In this document: piece by piece, positions 1-7,281 of the stretch
How the letters are laid out: every line of letters starts with the position of its first letter
How positions within the stretch are numbered: position 1 is the first letter of the stretch
Source of the DNA: Candidatus Omnitrophota bacterium
GTDB taxonomy: Bacteria; Omnitrophota; Koll11; JAHIPI01
Reading direction: 5' to 3'
NCBI GenBank assembly: GCA_028718265.1
Contig: JAQUMG010000050.1
Span: 1 to 10,516 of the forward strand
Length of the DNA: 10,516 bases
Translations under genes and position numbers: made by a program
Notes under the pieces: model-generated
Seen by the model: only the letters and a program-made list of their open reading frames with translations
What the model was told of the DNA's origin: nothing
Database searches by the model: none

Positions 1-688
1 TAACGGCCCAAGGAGCTATAGGTAATATAAAAAAAGCCAGAAAAACAGCCATGCTTAGGACATATTTTCTTATACCGCGACCTTGAGAAACAAAAATCTT
101 TCCCAGCACCAACAGTATCAAAAAAGGGAACAAAACTATGACGGAGCGCGTAAGCGAAGCGATCCCCAGGGCTGTCCCGCAAAAAATCAGATTCTTATAA
201 CCGCCATCCTGGATATATTTCAAAAGAAAAAATACAACCAAGATAAGTAAAAAAGTGTAGAGGAGCTCTGTAATCATGAGTTCCGTAATTTTGATAAATG
301 CGGGGTAAAAACAGGATATTAACGCGCTCAAAATCGCAGTTTTGGTATCGAACAGCCGTTTTGCTATTAAAAAAATAATGACGCATGTCATCGCCCCCAA
401 AACCGCCTGAATAATTTTCACAACGCCGTAATTTTGGCCAAATATATAATATATCGATGCGAGAAAAAAAGAATAAAATGGCTCCTTGTAAGTGGTCGGC
501 TTCCCTTGCGAGCTAAATCCTTTTCCTTCAACTATATTCTCAGCGAGGCCATTGTAATAATTAGAGTCCGGCGTGAAGATCTGCCTGGCGGAAAAGGCTA
601 TATTAAGCCGCGGTAACAGCGCTACGATAAAAATCGCTAAAACGATTAAAATGACGCCTTTTCTATTGTTCTTATAATCTGTTTTCAT
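1..688 (-). CDS. GT-C membrane glycosyltransferase (PMT_2/ArnT-like), C-terminus cut by window edge
   Basis: Reading the minus strand from the ATG at 688 gives 229 residues with no stop up to the window edge, so only the N-terminal part is visible. The protein begins with a short basic tail and a membrane helix (about 11-27). A loop follows with the acidic residue typical of GT-C enzymes (TPDSNYY, D41), then KGFSS and EPFYSFFLA (69-77). Further hydrophobic helices lie at about 92-109, 116-134, 139-157, 166-198 and 208-226. ITELLYTFLL (139-148) and LTRS (179-182) match motifs seen in PMT_2/RgtA-like transferases. Such enzymes use a polyprenyl-phosphate sugar and transfer it on the outer face of the cytoplasmic membrane. 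The start is 21 bases after the radical SAM stop. An in-frame TGA seven codons upstream excludes a longer start, and the ribosome site is weak (AGAAG). The family call is fairly sure; donor and acceptor are unknown. Confidence 0.85.
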   Translation of the reverse strand, partial: MKTDYKNNRKGVILIVLAIFIVALLPRLNIAFSARQIFTPDSNYYNGLAENIVEGKGFSSQGKPTTYKEPFYSFFLASIYYIFGQNYGVVKIIQAVLGAMTCVIIFLIAKRLFDTKTAILSALISCFYPAFIKITELMITELLYTFLLILVVFFLLKYIQDGGYKNLIFCGTALGIASLTRSVIVLFPFLILLVLGKIFVSQGRGIRKYVLSMAVFLAFFILPIAPWAV

Positions 689-709
689 GTTCGGCTTCTG
701 ATCGCATCA

Positions 710-2101
710 TTAATCCATTATTACCCAATGAAATAACCTTTTCAGGAGAAACTTAAAGTGCCGGGGAGATTTAATAGCTAAGATATTCTTTAGCATTATC
801 CTCGGCCGCATATAAAATTTTAAGAAGGCTTCGCGCTGAAAAGATTTGACCTGACTCTGTCTCAGGCCATCTCCTGCATAAGGAGCACTCATAAAATAAA
901 ACCTGTCCCAATCAACACCGCTCAATTTCCCTTCGGAAGCTAATTCCTTATAACTGGCGGTGCCGGGGAAAGGCAGATATGTAAAATAATTTGCCCTGAT
1001 TAAACCCAGATCAAGCGAAAAACGGATCGTCTTCCTGATATCCTCTTGTTTTTCACCCGGGAATCCGACTATAAAAAACCCCGCCACGTCTATATTAAAC
1101 CGGTGGATCATGTCAATGCCCTTCCGGATCTTGTCTGTAGTGGTGCCCTTCTTCATTAGAGCAAGTACCCTGTCGGATCCTGACTCGATACCTAAAGAGA
1201 TCAGGTAAAGACCGCTTTTCTTCATCAGCATGAGCATCTCCTCGTCAAGGCAATCGATGCGGACGCCGTTAGGGGTAGCCCAGCTTATGTCCAGACCCAA
1301 ACCGGTGAGTTTCCGTAAAAATTCCTTCGCATAGGCCTTATCGAAGGTAAAGTTATCGTCAATGATATGGAATTCACGTATACCACGGTCATCGTATAAA
1401 TATTTAATCTGTCTAAGCATAAAATCTATGCTATGCTTTCTTATCTTCTTTCCCCCTATGATATTACCGGCGCAAAATGTGCAGGAAAACGGACAACCGC
1501 GCGTAACGATTATAGGAGCTATGGGAAATTTCTGGAAAACAGCGCCATGCTGGCACTCGGGATATTCCTCGGGCCGGATCAAGTCCCACGCCGGCATGCC
1601 CAGGCTGTCCAGATCTTCAACGAATACCTGTGGATTTATACGCACGCGTCCGTTTTCTTTCCATCCTAACCCGGGTATATCGGAAAAATCATGAGAAACC
1701 CCTTTCCCCAACCTATCCAATAGTAAAGGCAGCCCTCTTTCGGCTTCTCCGACAAAAATATAATCCAGAAAATCTCCGAAATAGCCGAAACTCTCCTCAG
1801 GGGCTGCTGAAGGATGGGGGCCGCCCAGGATGGTTATCACGCCCGCCTTCAGGTTTTTACACCCTTCTAAGGCCTGTTTAACGAATTTCAGGTCAAATGT
1901 ATAGCACTGAAAACCGACGATATCGGGCTTCGTATCTTTAACCATCCGGACCAGGGCATCAACCTTTATGCCCTTTTTAATACAGTCGAGTATTGCTACC
2001 TTGTGTCCTTTGCTTCTGCAAGATTCGGCCAAATAGCCCAAGCCCAGGGAGGGCTGGATATGATCGCTTAAATTATACGGCTTTACTAATAAGATGTTCA
2101 T
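710..2101 (-). CDS. B12-binding radical SAM protein
   Basis: A 463-residue protein with an N-terminal cobalamin-binding-like domain (about 1-140) and a radical SAM core. The first domain has MNILLVKPYN at the start, LGGPHPS (92-98) and VGEAE (117-121). It lacks the DxHxxG His ligand, as is usual in this class. The core has the [4Fe-4S] motif C203-x3-C207-x2-C210 within TRGCPFSCTFC, then IIDDNFTFD (246-254), SLGIESGS (302-309) and a conserved VGFPGE (345-350). The basic C-terminal 60 residues end in an amphipathic stretch. Relatives carry out radical methylations, rearrangements or ring closures on lipids, sugars, peptides and tetrapyrroles; the substrate here is not predictable. An in-frame ATG five codons earlier (2116) is possible. 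I chose 2101 because AGGA sits 7 bases upstream and it makes a 4-base ATGA overlap with the methyltransferase stop. The location implies action on a glycan or lipid carrier, which is inference. Confidence 0.9.
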   Translation of the reverse strand: MNILLVKPYNLSDHIQPSLGLGYLAESCRSKGHKVAILDCIKKGIKVDALVRMVKDTKPDIVGFQCYTFDLKFVKQALEGCKNLKAGVITILGGPHPSAAPEESFGYFGDFLDYIFVGEAERGLPLLLDRLGKGVSHDFSDIPGLGWKENGRVRINPQVFVEDLDSLGMPAWDLIRPEEYPECQHGAVFQKFPIAPIIVTRGCPFSCTFCAGNIIGGKKIRKHSIDFMLRQIKYLYDDRGIREFHIIDDNFTFDKAYAKEFLRKLTGLGLDISWATPNGVRIDCLDEEMLMLMKKSGLYLISLGIESGSDRVLALMKKGTTTDKIRKGIDMIHRFNIDVAGFFIVGFPGEKQEDIRKTIRFSLDLGLIRANYFTYLPFPGTASYKELASEGKLSGVDWDRFYFMSAPYAGDGLRQSQVKSFQREAFLKFYMRPRIMLKNILAIKSPRHFKFLLKRLFHWVIMD

Positions 2102-2799
2102 CGATCTTTCCTGCATATCAATATGATAGAAAGACCTATCGGCGGACCTATTAAATTCTCAAAAAAATCCAATAACGGCACCAAAAGATCGAACAGCCAT
2201 AATAACCTGGTGGAGATCTTTTCTTTTTTCAAGATTTTACCGTTAAAAAACCATCCGATAACCCCGAAAAAATTAAAATACATCTTCTTCTCTACGGAGA
2301 ATCCGCATCTTTCCGCTTTTTCAGATATCTCTTCCATCCCGTACCTTCTATAATGTCCCGCCGCCTTATCCAGGCTGCAGAATAAGCGCTGGAAGGCCGG
2401 GACCAGCAAAATGAGGGTGCCTCCCTTTACTAATATCGATCTGAAATTCTTCAAAGCCGCCGCGTCATCCTCTATATGCTCAAGCGTATTGATACAAACG
2501 ATTGTGTCCAGGTTATTTTCCGAAAGCTTTATGATCGAGGGGTCCGTCAAGCTATATTTTGTAAATCTTATGTTTTGGCCCTGCGAAAATCTTTTCCTGC
2601 ATTCATCCAGCATCTCGGAATCGTTATCCACGGCCACTACAAGCTGTTTATCAAGCAAATAAGAAGTCAGGTTGCCGGTCCCGCATCCCGCCTCGAGTAT
2701 CCTGTTCCCAAGGTAAGGTTTTATTTTTTTGTAAAACCAAGACTTCAAATGCTCGAGCCTTGACATGAATGTGAGCGTATCAAAAACAACTTTGCCCAT
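2098..2799 (-). CDS. Class I SAM-dependent methyltransferase
   Basis: A 233-residue Rossmann-fold methyltransferase. Motif I is LEAGCGTGN (35-43), an acidic residue follows strand 2 at VDND (57-60), and motif IV-like NTLEHIEDD (104-112) fits the Methyltransf_11/12 group. GHYRRYG (148-154) is a signature often seen in methyltransferases of polysaccharide clusters. The C-terminal part (about 197-227) is strongly hydrophobic and may bind the membrane or a lipid-linked substrate. The ATG follows the TAA of the DPM-like GT2 with no base between, and AGGA lies 11 bases upstream. The end overlaps the radical SAM gene by 4 bases. In several bacteria a DPM-like GT2 and a methyltransferase of this kind occur as one fused protein (recalled knowledge, not searched). 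That suggests this pair acts on the same product. Whether it methylates a sugar hydroxyl, amine or acid cannot be told. Confidence 0.88.
   Translation of the reverse strand: MGKVVFDTLTFMSRLEHLKSWFYKKIKPYLGNRILEAGCGTGNLTSYLLDKQLVVAVDNDSEMLDECRKRFSQGQNIRFTKYSLTDPSIIKLSENNLDTIVCINTLEHIEDDAAALKNFRSILVKGGTLILLVPAFQRLFCSLDKAAGHYRRYGMEEISEKAERCGFSVEKKMYFNFFGVIGWFFNGKILKKEKISTRLLWLFDLLVPLLDFFENLIGPPIGLSIILICRKDR
2109..2112 (-). promoter_or_regulatory. Ribosome binding site deciding the radical SAM start
   Basis: AGGA on the minus strand lies 7 bases before the ATG at 2101, inside the end of the methyltransferase gene. The alternative ATG at 2116 has no purine-rich sequence at a suitable distance (the upstream bases read GTCTTTCTATCATATTGAT). 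This favours the shorter protein beginning MNILLVKPY. Confidence 0.6.
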
Positions 2800-3495
2800 T
2801 TATCTTTCGATCCTATGTTTTATGAGCACATATAACGCCCTTAAACCGTCCCTCCATGAGATCTTCTTGCCTTCCTGGTAATCTCTGGGAACATAAGAGA
2901 TAGGGACTTCATATATCTTAACCCCTTTTTTTAACAATTTTGCGGTTATCTCGGGCTCAATATCAAATCCCCTGGCATGCAGGTCTATCCCGTTCAGCAT
3001 CTCTTTTTTGATGACTTTATAGCAAGTCTCCATATCCGTGAGCTTCGCCCCGTAAAGCACCCATACCATAAGATTAAGGAACTTATTGCCTACAAAATGC
3101 GTCAAATAAAAAAACTTCTTACAATGAAAAAGGCTATCCCTGCTTAGGAACCTTGAACCATATACTACATCCGCTTTCCCTTCTTTTATGGGTTTCACAA
3201 GCTTTGAATAATCCGCAGGGTCATATTCTAAGTCTGCATCCTGAAAAATAACCACATCCCCAGTCGCATTTTTAAGGCCGGTACGTATTGCGGCGCCCTT
3301 GCCCTGGTTTTTATCGTGAGAATAAATCTTCACCTTTTTAAAAGGCAGGGTTTTCAGGATCTTCATGGTATCGTCTTTAGAAAAATCGTCGACGATAACT
3401 ATTTCATCGACGATATCGATATCCATAACTTTTCCCGTTATCTCCTTAATGGTCCTTTCCTCATTATAAACAGGTATAATAACTGATATTTTCAT
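2800..3495 (-). CDS. GT2 glycosyltransferase, dolichyl/polyprenyl-phosphate sugar synthase type
   Basis: A 231-residue GT-A enzyme of the DPM1-like branch. It has IIPVYNEERTI (6-16), IVDDFSKDDT (34-43), NQGKGAAIRTG (63-73), the metal-binding FQDADLEYDP (84-93, D86-A-D88), VYGSRF (111-116), LTDMETCYK (152-160) and KKISWRDGLRALY (210-222). Family members transfer a sugar (Man, Glc, GlcNAc, aminoarabinose) from a nucleotide donor to polyprenyl phosphate on the cytoplasmic face. The length matches a soluble catalytic domain; there are no C-terminal transmembrane helices as in GtrB or ArnC, only a hydrophobic stretch around 138-149. The ATG lies one base after the GT4 stop, with AAAGG about 12 bases upstream. 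Its partner is plausibly the GT-C gene at the low end of the window. The family call is firm; the sugar is unknown. Confidence 0.92.
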   Translation of the reverse strand: MKISVIIPVYNEERTIKEITGKVMDIDIVDEIVIVDDFSKDDTMKILKTLPFKKVKIYSHDKNQGKGAAIRTGLKNATGDVVIFQDADLEYDPADYSKLVKPIKEGKADVVYGSRFLSRDSLFHCKKFFYLTHFVGNKFLNLMVWVLYGAKLTDMETCYKVIKKEMLNGIDLHARGFDIEPEITAKLLKKGVKIYEVPISYVPRDYQEGKKISWRDGLRALYVLIKHRIER

Positions 3496-3496
3496 T

Positions 3497-4675
3497 TTAA
3501 TTTCTACCTTTGTGATATATCGATTCTATTACCGGTATAAGGGTTTCGGAGGAGTACTTGTCCTTGAACCGCTTGGCTGCCTCGTCCGCGAACTTCTTCC
3601 GTCTCTGCGGATCATCGGCAAGCGTAAGTATGGCATTGGCTAACGCCTCGGGATCCTTCGGCGCCACTATAAAACCTGTCTTGTCTTCGACTACCAGCTC
3701 ATTCACCCCGCCCACATCCGTGGCAACTATGGGCTTGCCGTAAGCCATACCTTCCAGAAGGACCAATGGCAGGCCTTCCGTCAGCGAAGAAAGCACAAGG
3801 ATATCGATACGGTCCATAATATCGGATATATCCTTAAAAGTACCCGTAAATTCCAGATTTCCGCCTAGACCCATATGCTTGGCTGCCTCAGCGAGCTCAT
3901 CCTTGAGATATCCGTTGCCCGCTATTATGAAGCTGACATTACGATGGCTCTTTAATATAGAACTTGCCGCTTTTAAAAAGAATATATGGCCCTTTTCGGG
4001 AGTCAATCTGCCTATTATACCGACACTAACCGTTTCTTTTTCTTTGCCGTCTTCCACTCCCCTGATAGCGCCCGAAAAAGAGAGCATGGTAGGTACCAGG
4101 TATATTTTGTCTGCATCTGCCGCTTTGAGTTCGACCATATGCTTCCTCATAGTCTCGGAGAGAGTAATAATCGAATCGCATAGCTTCCAGAAAAACCTCA
4201 TTATCGAAATCTGGGATAAGGACATCCAATCGCCGATATGCGAGGTCTCGGTATATACTATTCTCTTGATCCCGGCGGCCCTGCCGGACAGGATCGCCAT
4301 CTTCGTCTGATTTTGATAAAGATGGACTACCTCCGGCCTGGAAACCAATAACATGAAGAAAAGCCTCGCCGCTGACCAGCACTCATTAAGCATGCGGCTC
4401 GACCTGCCTGTTATGCTGCAGTTTTTCCTGAAGACACCGTCATCTTTGACTGTGCCGCTTATGTTTTCTCTTGAGATAAACCTTGCCAGCAGGCGCGAAT
4501 ATAATCTTATCACTTTTACGCCACCGGCTCTCAAAATATCCGCTATCTCTCCTTCATCCGCAAAACAATATACGGTAACCAAATACCCTTTTGATCTCAA
4601 ACCAAGAGCGAGGAATTCGACTTGCTTTTCGCCTCCCCCGTAATGTAAAGTCGGTGTTACTATCGCTACCTTCAT
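3497..4675 (-). CDS. GT4 family glycosyltransferase
   Basis: A 392-residue GT-B retaining glycosyltransferase. The N-terminal acceptor domain starts MKVAIVTPTLHYGGGEKQ (glycine loop 13-15). The C-terminal Glycos_transf_1 domain has VGIIGRLTPEKG (218-229), IIAGNGYLKDEL (250-261), the E-x7-E motif from E300 to E308 in SLTEGLPLVLLEGMAYGKP, and IVATDVGGVNE (316-326). It should add a sugar from a nucleotide donor to a growing lipid-linked glycan on the cytoplasmic side of the membrane. A loop of about 30 residues (70-100) in the N-domain carries several Arg, Lys and Ser and no recognised motif. The gene overlaps the upstream SDR by 4 bases (ATGA). It has no clear ribosome site, only GGGGCG next to the start, so it probably depends on translational coupling. 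Linkage and sugar cannot be assigned. Confidence 0.93.
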   Translation of the reverse strand: MKVAIVTPTLHYGGGEKQVEFLALGLRSKGYLVTVYCFADEGEIADILRAGGVKVIRLYSRLLARFISRENISGTVKDDGVFRKNCSITGRSSRMLNECWSAARLFFMLLVSRPEVVHLYQNQTKMAILSGRAAGIKRIVYTETSHIGDWMSLSQISIMRFFWKLCDSIITLSETMRKHMVELKAADADKIYLVPTMLSFSGAIRGVEDGKEKETVSVGIIGRLTPEKGHIFFLKAASSILKSHRNVSFIIAGNGYLKDELAEAAKHMGLGGNLEFTGTFKDISDIMDRIDILVLSSLTEGLPLVLLEGMAYGKPIVATDVGGVNELVVEDKTGFIVAPKDPEALANAILTLADDPQRRKKFADEAAKRFKDKYSSETLIPVIESIYHKGRN

Positions 4676-5619
4676 CGCCCCAAGCTTTCATACATATCTT
4701 TTAGCGATCTCTCTATTGGAATCATGCTTTCCCATCCTATGGCGGCCTTAATTTTGCTGACATCGGCGATCTGGACCGGTATATCAATTTGCCGGATCTT
4801 GCCTGGCTGCTGCTCAAGCGGAATATCCCTTCCGCAATATTTAAGCAGTATTTTGACCACATCGCGAATTGAATTAGCTTGCCCGCTTCCGACATTAAAT
4901 ACTTGGCCCGAAATATTCCGTTTACAGGCCAGAAGTTGCCAGTAAGCCCTGACGGCATCCCTGACATCCACAAAATCACGTTTCGTATGCGTATTGCCTA
5001 TTATTAATTTCTTGTTAGCCTTGGCCATGCCGGTGCATATCACCTTCACCTGACGTACAATCGAACCGCAAACAAGAGCAGATGTCTGGCCAGGCCCAAT
5101 AAGATTGAAGGATCGAGCTATGACTATATATAACCCGAACGCTGAGCAATATTGCAGGGCCAGCATAGTTTGAGCGGCCTTGCTTACCCCATATGGTGTT
5201 ATGGGCGCAAGCGGCACTGTCTCTCTTATCGGTTTTTTAGAGTTGCCGGCAAGGCCGTATTCCGCCGCTGAACCTATTACCAATATACGCGGGTTCATCC
5301 CGTTTTGGATGACAGCGTCTAAAAGGTTATTTGTAGTGAATAGATTAGCGCGCAGCAGCCCGTCATAATCCCTGCTGGAATTAAGCCCGGCAAAATGAAA
5401 GATAAGATCGGGCCTGATCTTCTTCAACATATGTGACGTCTGCGCTTTATCAAGAAGATCGACTTTAATAAAGTGCCGCCTCTGCAAGCCGCATAGATTG
5501 GGTTCCCTGTCGGCGGAGAATATCCGGTCATCACTTATCCCGGAAATACCGAGATAATCCATGAAATGCCCGGCCGTAAACCCGCCAGATCCTGTTATTA
5601 ATATCTTCTCTTTGTTCAT
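4672..5619 (-). CDS. Extended SDR sugar-nucleotide enzyme, GDP-6-deoxy-mannose reductase (Rmd)/GMD-like
   Basis: A 315-residue NAD(P)-dependent epimerase/dehydratase family protein. The cofactor loop is ITGSGGFTAG (8-17), which reads GxxGxxA instead of GxxGxxG. Downstream are FHFAGLNSSRD (74-84), the catalytic Ser in VIGSAAEYG (114-122) and Y143-x3-K147 in YGVSKAAQ. ARSFNLIGPGQ (168-178), KRDFVDVRDAVRAYW (213-227) and FNVGSGQANSIRD (241-253) are most like Rmd and GDP-mannose dehydratase relatives. Rmd reduces GDP-4-keto-6-deoxymannose to GDP-D-rhamnose; a 6-deoxyheptose or epimerised product is equally possible. It follows the nucleotidyltransferase with a 4-base ATGA overlap, and the best purine tract (GAGGA) is about 16 bases from the start, so coupling is likely. 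If the neighbour makes a GDP-sugar, the two fit one pathway, with a dehydratase missing from the window. Confidence 0.85.
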   Translation of the reverse strand: MNKEKILITGSGGFTAGHFMDYLGISGISDDRIFSADREPNLCGLQRRHFIKVDLLDKAQTSHMLKKIRPDLIFHFAGLNSSRDYDGLLRANLFTTNNLLDAVIQNGMNPRILVIGSAAEYGLAGNSKKPIRETVPLAPITPYGVSKAAQTMLALQYCSAFGLYIVIARSFNLIGPGQTSALVCGSIVRQVKVICTGMAKANKKLIIGNTHTKRDFVDVRDAVRAYWQLLACKRNISGQVFNVGSGQANSIRDVVKILLKYCGRDIPLEQQPGKIRQIDIPVQIADVSKIKAAIGWESMIPIERSLKDMYESLGR

Positions 5620-6317
5620 AAGAAAAGCTTGCTATTCCTCATAAATTTTATTGTAGCCTCCTCATAATCGGATGGTGTGCCGATATCATACCATAACCCG
5701 CTATGGTTATATGTCCGCACGGATTCCCCCTCTTTGACAAGTCGCATCACCAGGTCCGGCAGGTCCATGCGCCGCCCTTTATTGACATAGGCCAAGACTT
5801 TCTTCTTAAATACGTATATCCCGGCAGATACGTCATATTTAAGGGTGGGCTTTTCTATGTACCTCTTTACGAGGCCCCCTTTTCCGGTTTCAAGTACCCC
5901 TAAATCAACGGAAACTTTTTTTCTGAATGAAACGACTGTCGCGATTTGACCGCCGTCTTTATGATATGCGATGAGTTTCGAAAAATCCAAATTGGTCATT
6001 ACATCGCCGTTTATGACTATAAAATTATCCCCTGTTTCCTTAAGAAGAGATAGCGGGCCTGCGGTACCTAAGGGTTGATCCTCCATCAGGTACCTGAGTT
6101 TTACCCCAAGTTTCTTGCCGTCACCGAAATATGACTTGATGAGCTCGCTCATGTGGTTAACCGATAAGACTATGTCATTAAATCCGTACTTCTTAAACCT
6201 CCTTATCACGATCTCAAGTATGGGATATTCCCCCATCGGCACGAGCGGTTTCGGGATAGATATCGAATAAGGCTTAAGTCGAGTTCCTTTCCCGCCGGCC
6301 AGGATAATTACTTTCAT
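5616..6317 (-). CDS. Sugar-1-phosphate nucleotidyltransferase (mannose/heptose guanylyltransferase-like)
   Basis: A 233-residue NTP_transferase domain protein. It opens with the nucleotide-binding loop ILAGGKGTRLKP (5-16), then PKPLVPMGEYPILE (22-35), MEDQPLGTAGPL (78-89), the metal-site GD in VINGDVMTNLD (101-111), IEKP (154-157), SAGIYVF (164-170) and WYDIGTPSDY (209-218). It activates a sugar 1-phosphate with an NTP to give an NDP-sugar in the cytoplasm. The short length with no C-terminal beta-helix or isomerase domain is closest to HddC and short ManC-like guanylyltransferases rather than RmlA (about 290 residues). The nucleotide is not certain. It starts one base after the GT2 stop behind the strongest ribosome site of the window (GGAGG) and overlaps the next SDR by 4 bases. 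That pairing suggests both act on the same sugar. Confidence 0.9.
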   Translation of the reverse strand: MKVIILAGGKGTRLKPYSISIPKPLVPMGEYPILEIVIRRFKKYGFNDIVLSVNHMSELIKSYFGDGKKLGVKLRYLMEDQPLGTAGPLSLLKETGDNFIVINGDVMTNLDFSKLIAYHKDGGQIATVVSFRKKVSVDLGVLETGKGGLVKRYIEKPTLKYDVSAGIYVFKKKVLAYVNKGRRMDLPDLVMRLVKEGESVRTYNHSGLWYDIGTPSDYEEATIKFMRNSKLFL

Positions 6318-6318
6318 T

Positions 6319-7281
6319 TCACATGTTCCTCCATTTTTTGCCCCTTCCTAAAATAAATCCAGATTTAACCTGTTTCAAAATATCTACAAAACTTTCAAAG
6401 ATAAAAGAAAATAGGATGTAAAAAGGAAGCAGCGGGGAGCCCGTGAGTTTAAATGCTATATAAAAGCTGTGGAACGCTTTCTTGAAAAACATCTTCGAAA
6501 GATAAGTCTTTCCTAGCAATACGTAAAAATAAGAAAGTCTTTGATCCGCCCTTTTTCCTAATATCTTCCTGAGATGCGGGTATTCAGAAAGTGCTTTATT
6601 AAGCACATCTATGATATGGGTCAGGGTCACGATTTTATTTCCCGCGAAAGCGGCAATATGGTCCCTGAATTTGACCAGCGGTACGTTCATAAAATCCATT
6701 TCGTAGGCAGCGGCGATGCGCAGCCACCTGTCATAATCCTCCGAGGGCACAACGGAAGGGTCAAACATCCCAATTTCTGAAAAGCATTCTTTACGTACCA
6801 TCACGGAGGAGGTCGCAATAAAATTATCGAGGAACAGGTATTCGAGGACCGATCCCCTGTGCGGCTGCCTTATTTGAAAACTGCGCCGGCACGGGCGGTC
6901 CGAAATACTGAATTCCTTATCTTTCAATATGTAAGTGTCTGTATACACCAGCCCCAATTTATCGTTTTTCCCCATGACCTCAACCTGCATCCTTAGCTTA
7001 TCAGGTAACCAGGCATCATCCTGGTCCAGAAAAGCTATATATTCTCCTTCGGAATTCGCGACCCCAGTATTTCTTGCCTCGGCAGGGCCTTTATTCGGCT
7101 GGTATATCTTCTTTATTTTCGAGGTATATCCTGATAAGATCTCGTCCGTTTTATCTGTAGAACCGTCGTTTACCACGATGATCTCATAATCCCCGTAGGT
7201 CTGGTTTAAGACGCTTTCTATAGCGGTCGATATGAACCTCTCGCAATTATACGCGGGTATGACGACGCTTACTTTCGGCAT
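6319..7281 (-). CDS. GT2 family glycosyltransferase
   Basis: A 320-residue GT-A enzyme. Motifs are VSVVIPAYNCERFI (4-17), ESVLNQTYGDYEIIVVNDGSTD (22-43), NKGPAEARNTG (63-73), the metal-binding FLDQDDAWLPDKL (84-96) and the acidic acceptor-side motif VPSEDYDRWLRIA (178-190). This set is standard for inverting transferases of O-antigen, capsule and exopolysaccharide clusters. After the catalytic part (about 1-210), the remainder is helical. It includes a basic region and a hydrophobic segment (about 283-301) that may anchor the enzyme to the inner membrane next to its lipid-linked acceptor. The ATG follows the TAA of the RmlD-like gene directly, with AAGGA about 11 bases upstream. Donor and linkage are unknown. 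Confidence 0.93.
   Translation of the reverse strand: MPKVSVVIPAYNCERFISTAIESVLNQTYGDYEIIVVNDGSTDKTDEILSGYTSKIKKIYQPNKGPAEARNTGVANSEGEYIAFLDQDDAWLPDKLRMQVEVMGKNDKLGLVYTDTYILKDKEFSISDRPCRRSFQIRQPHRGSVLEYLFLDNFIATSSVMVRKECFSEIGMFDPSVVPSEDYDRWLRIAAAYEMDFMNVPLVKFRDHIAAFAGNKIVTLTHIIDVLNKALSEYPHLRKILGKRADQRLSYFYVLLGKTYLSKMFFKKAFHSFYIAFKLTGSPLLPFYILFSFIFESFVDILKQVKSGFILGRGKKWRNM
6328..6332 (-). promoter_or_regulatory. Strong ribosome binding site before the nucleotidyltransferase
   Basis: GGAGG (extended GGAGGAA) on the minus strand lies 10 bases before the ATG at 6317, inside the last codons of the upstream GT2. It is the best Shine-Dalgarno match at any junction here. It may raise translation of the nucleotidyltransferase and the two genes coupled behind it. 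Confidence 0.55.

Noticed and set aside
195..616. Short reading frames of about 60 codons on both strands in the low-coordinate end.
   Set aside because: They are antisense or off-frame to the open GT-C frame, have no family features, and overlap it fully.
689..709. Possible terminator or promoter in the largest intergenic gap.
   Set aside because: Only 21 bases, with no GC-rich hairpin, no T tract and no -10/-35 pair visible.
3390..3425. Repeated TCGACGATA-type bases that look like a short direct repeat or operator.
   Set aside because: They lie inside the DPM-like GT2 coding sequence and simply encode the Asp/Ile/Val-rich stretch around IVDEIVIVDD; no regulatory position.
3879..4382. Reading frames of 118 to 143 codons overlapping the GT4 gene on both strands.
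   Set aside because: The GT4 frame here holds clear catalytic motifs (GRLTPEKG and others), while these frames have shadow-like composition and no recognisable motif.
4676..5632. AAGCTT six-base palindromes just upstream of both the GT4 start and the SDR start.
   Set aside because: Two chance occurrences of a six-base site within coding sequence; spacing differs and no longer symmetry surrounds them.
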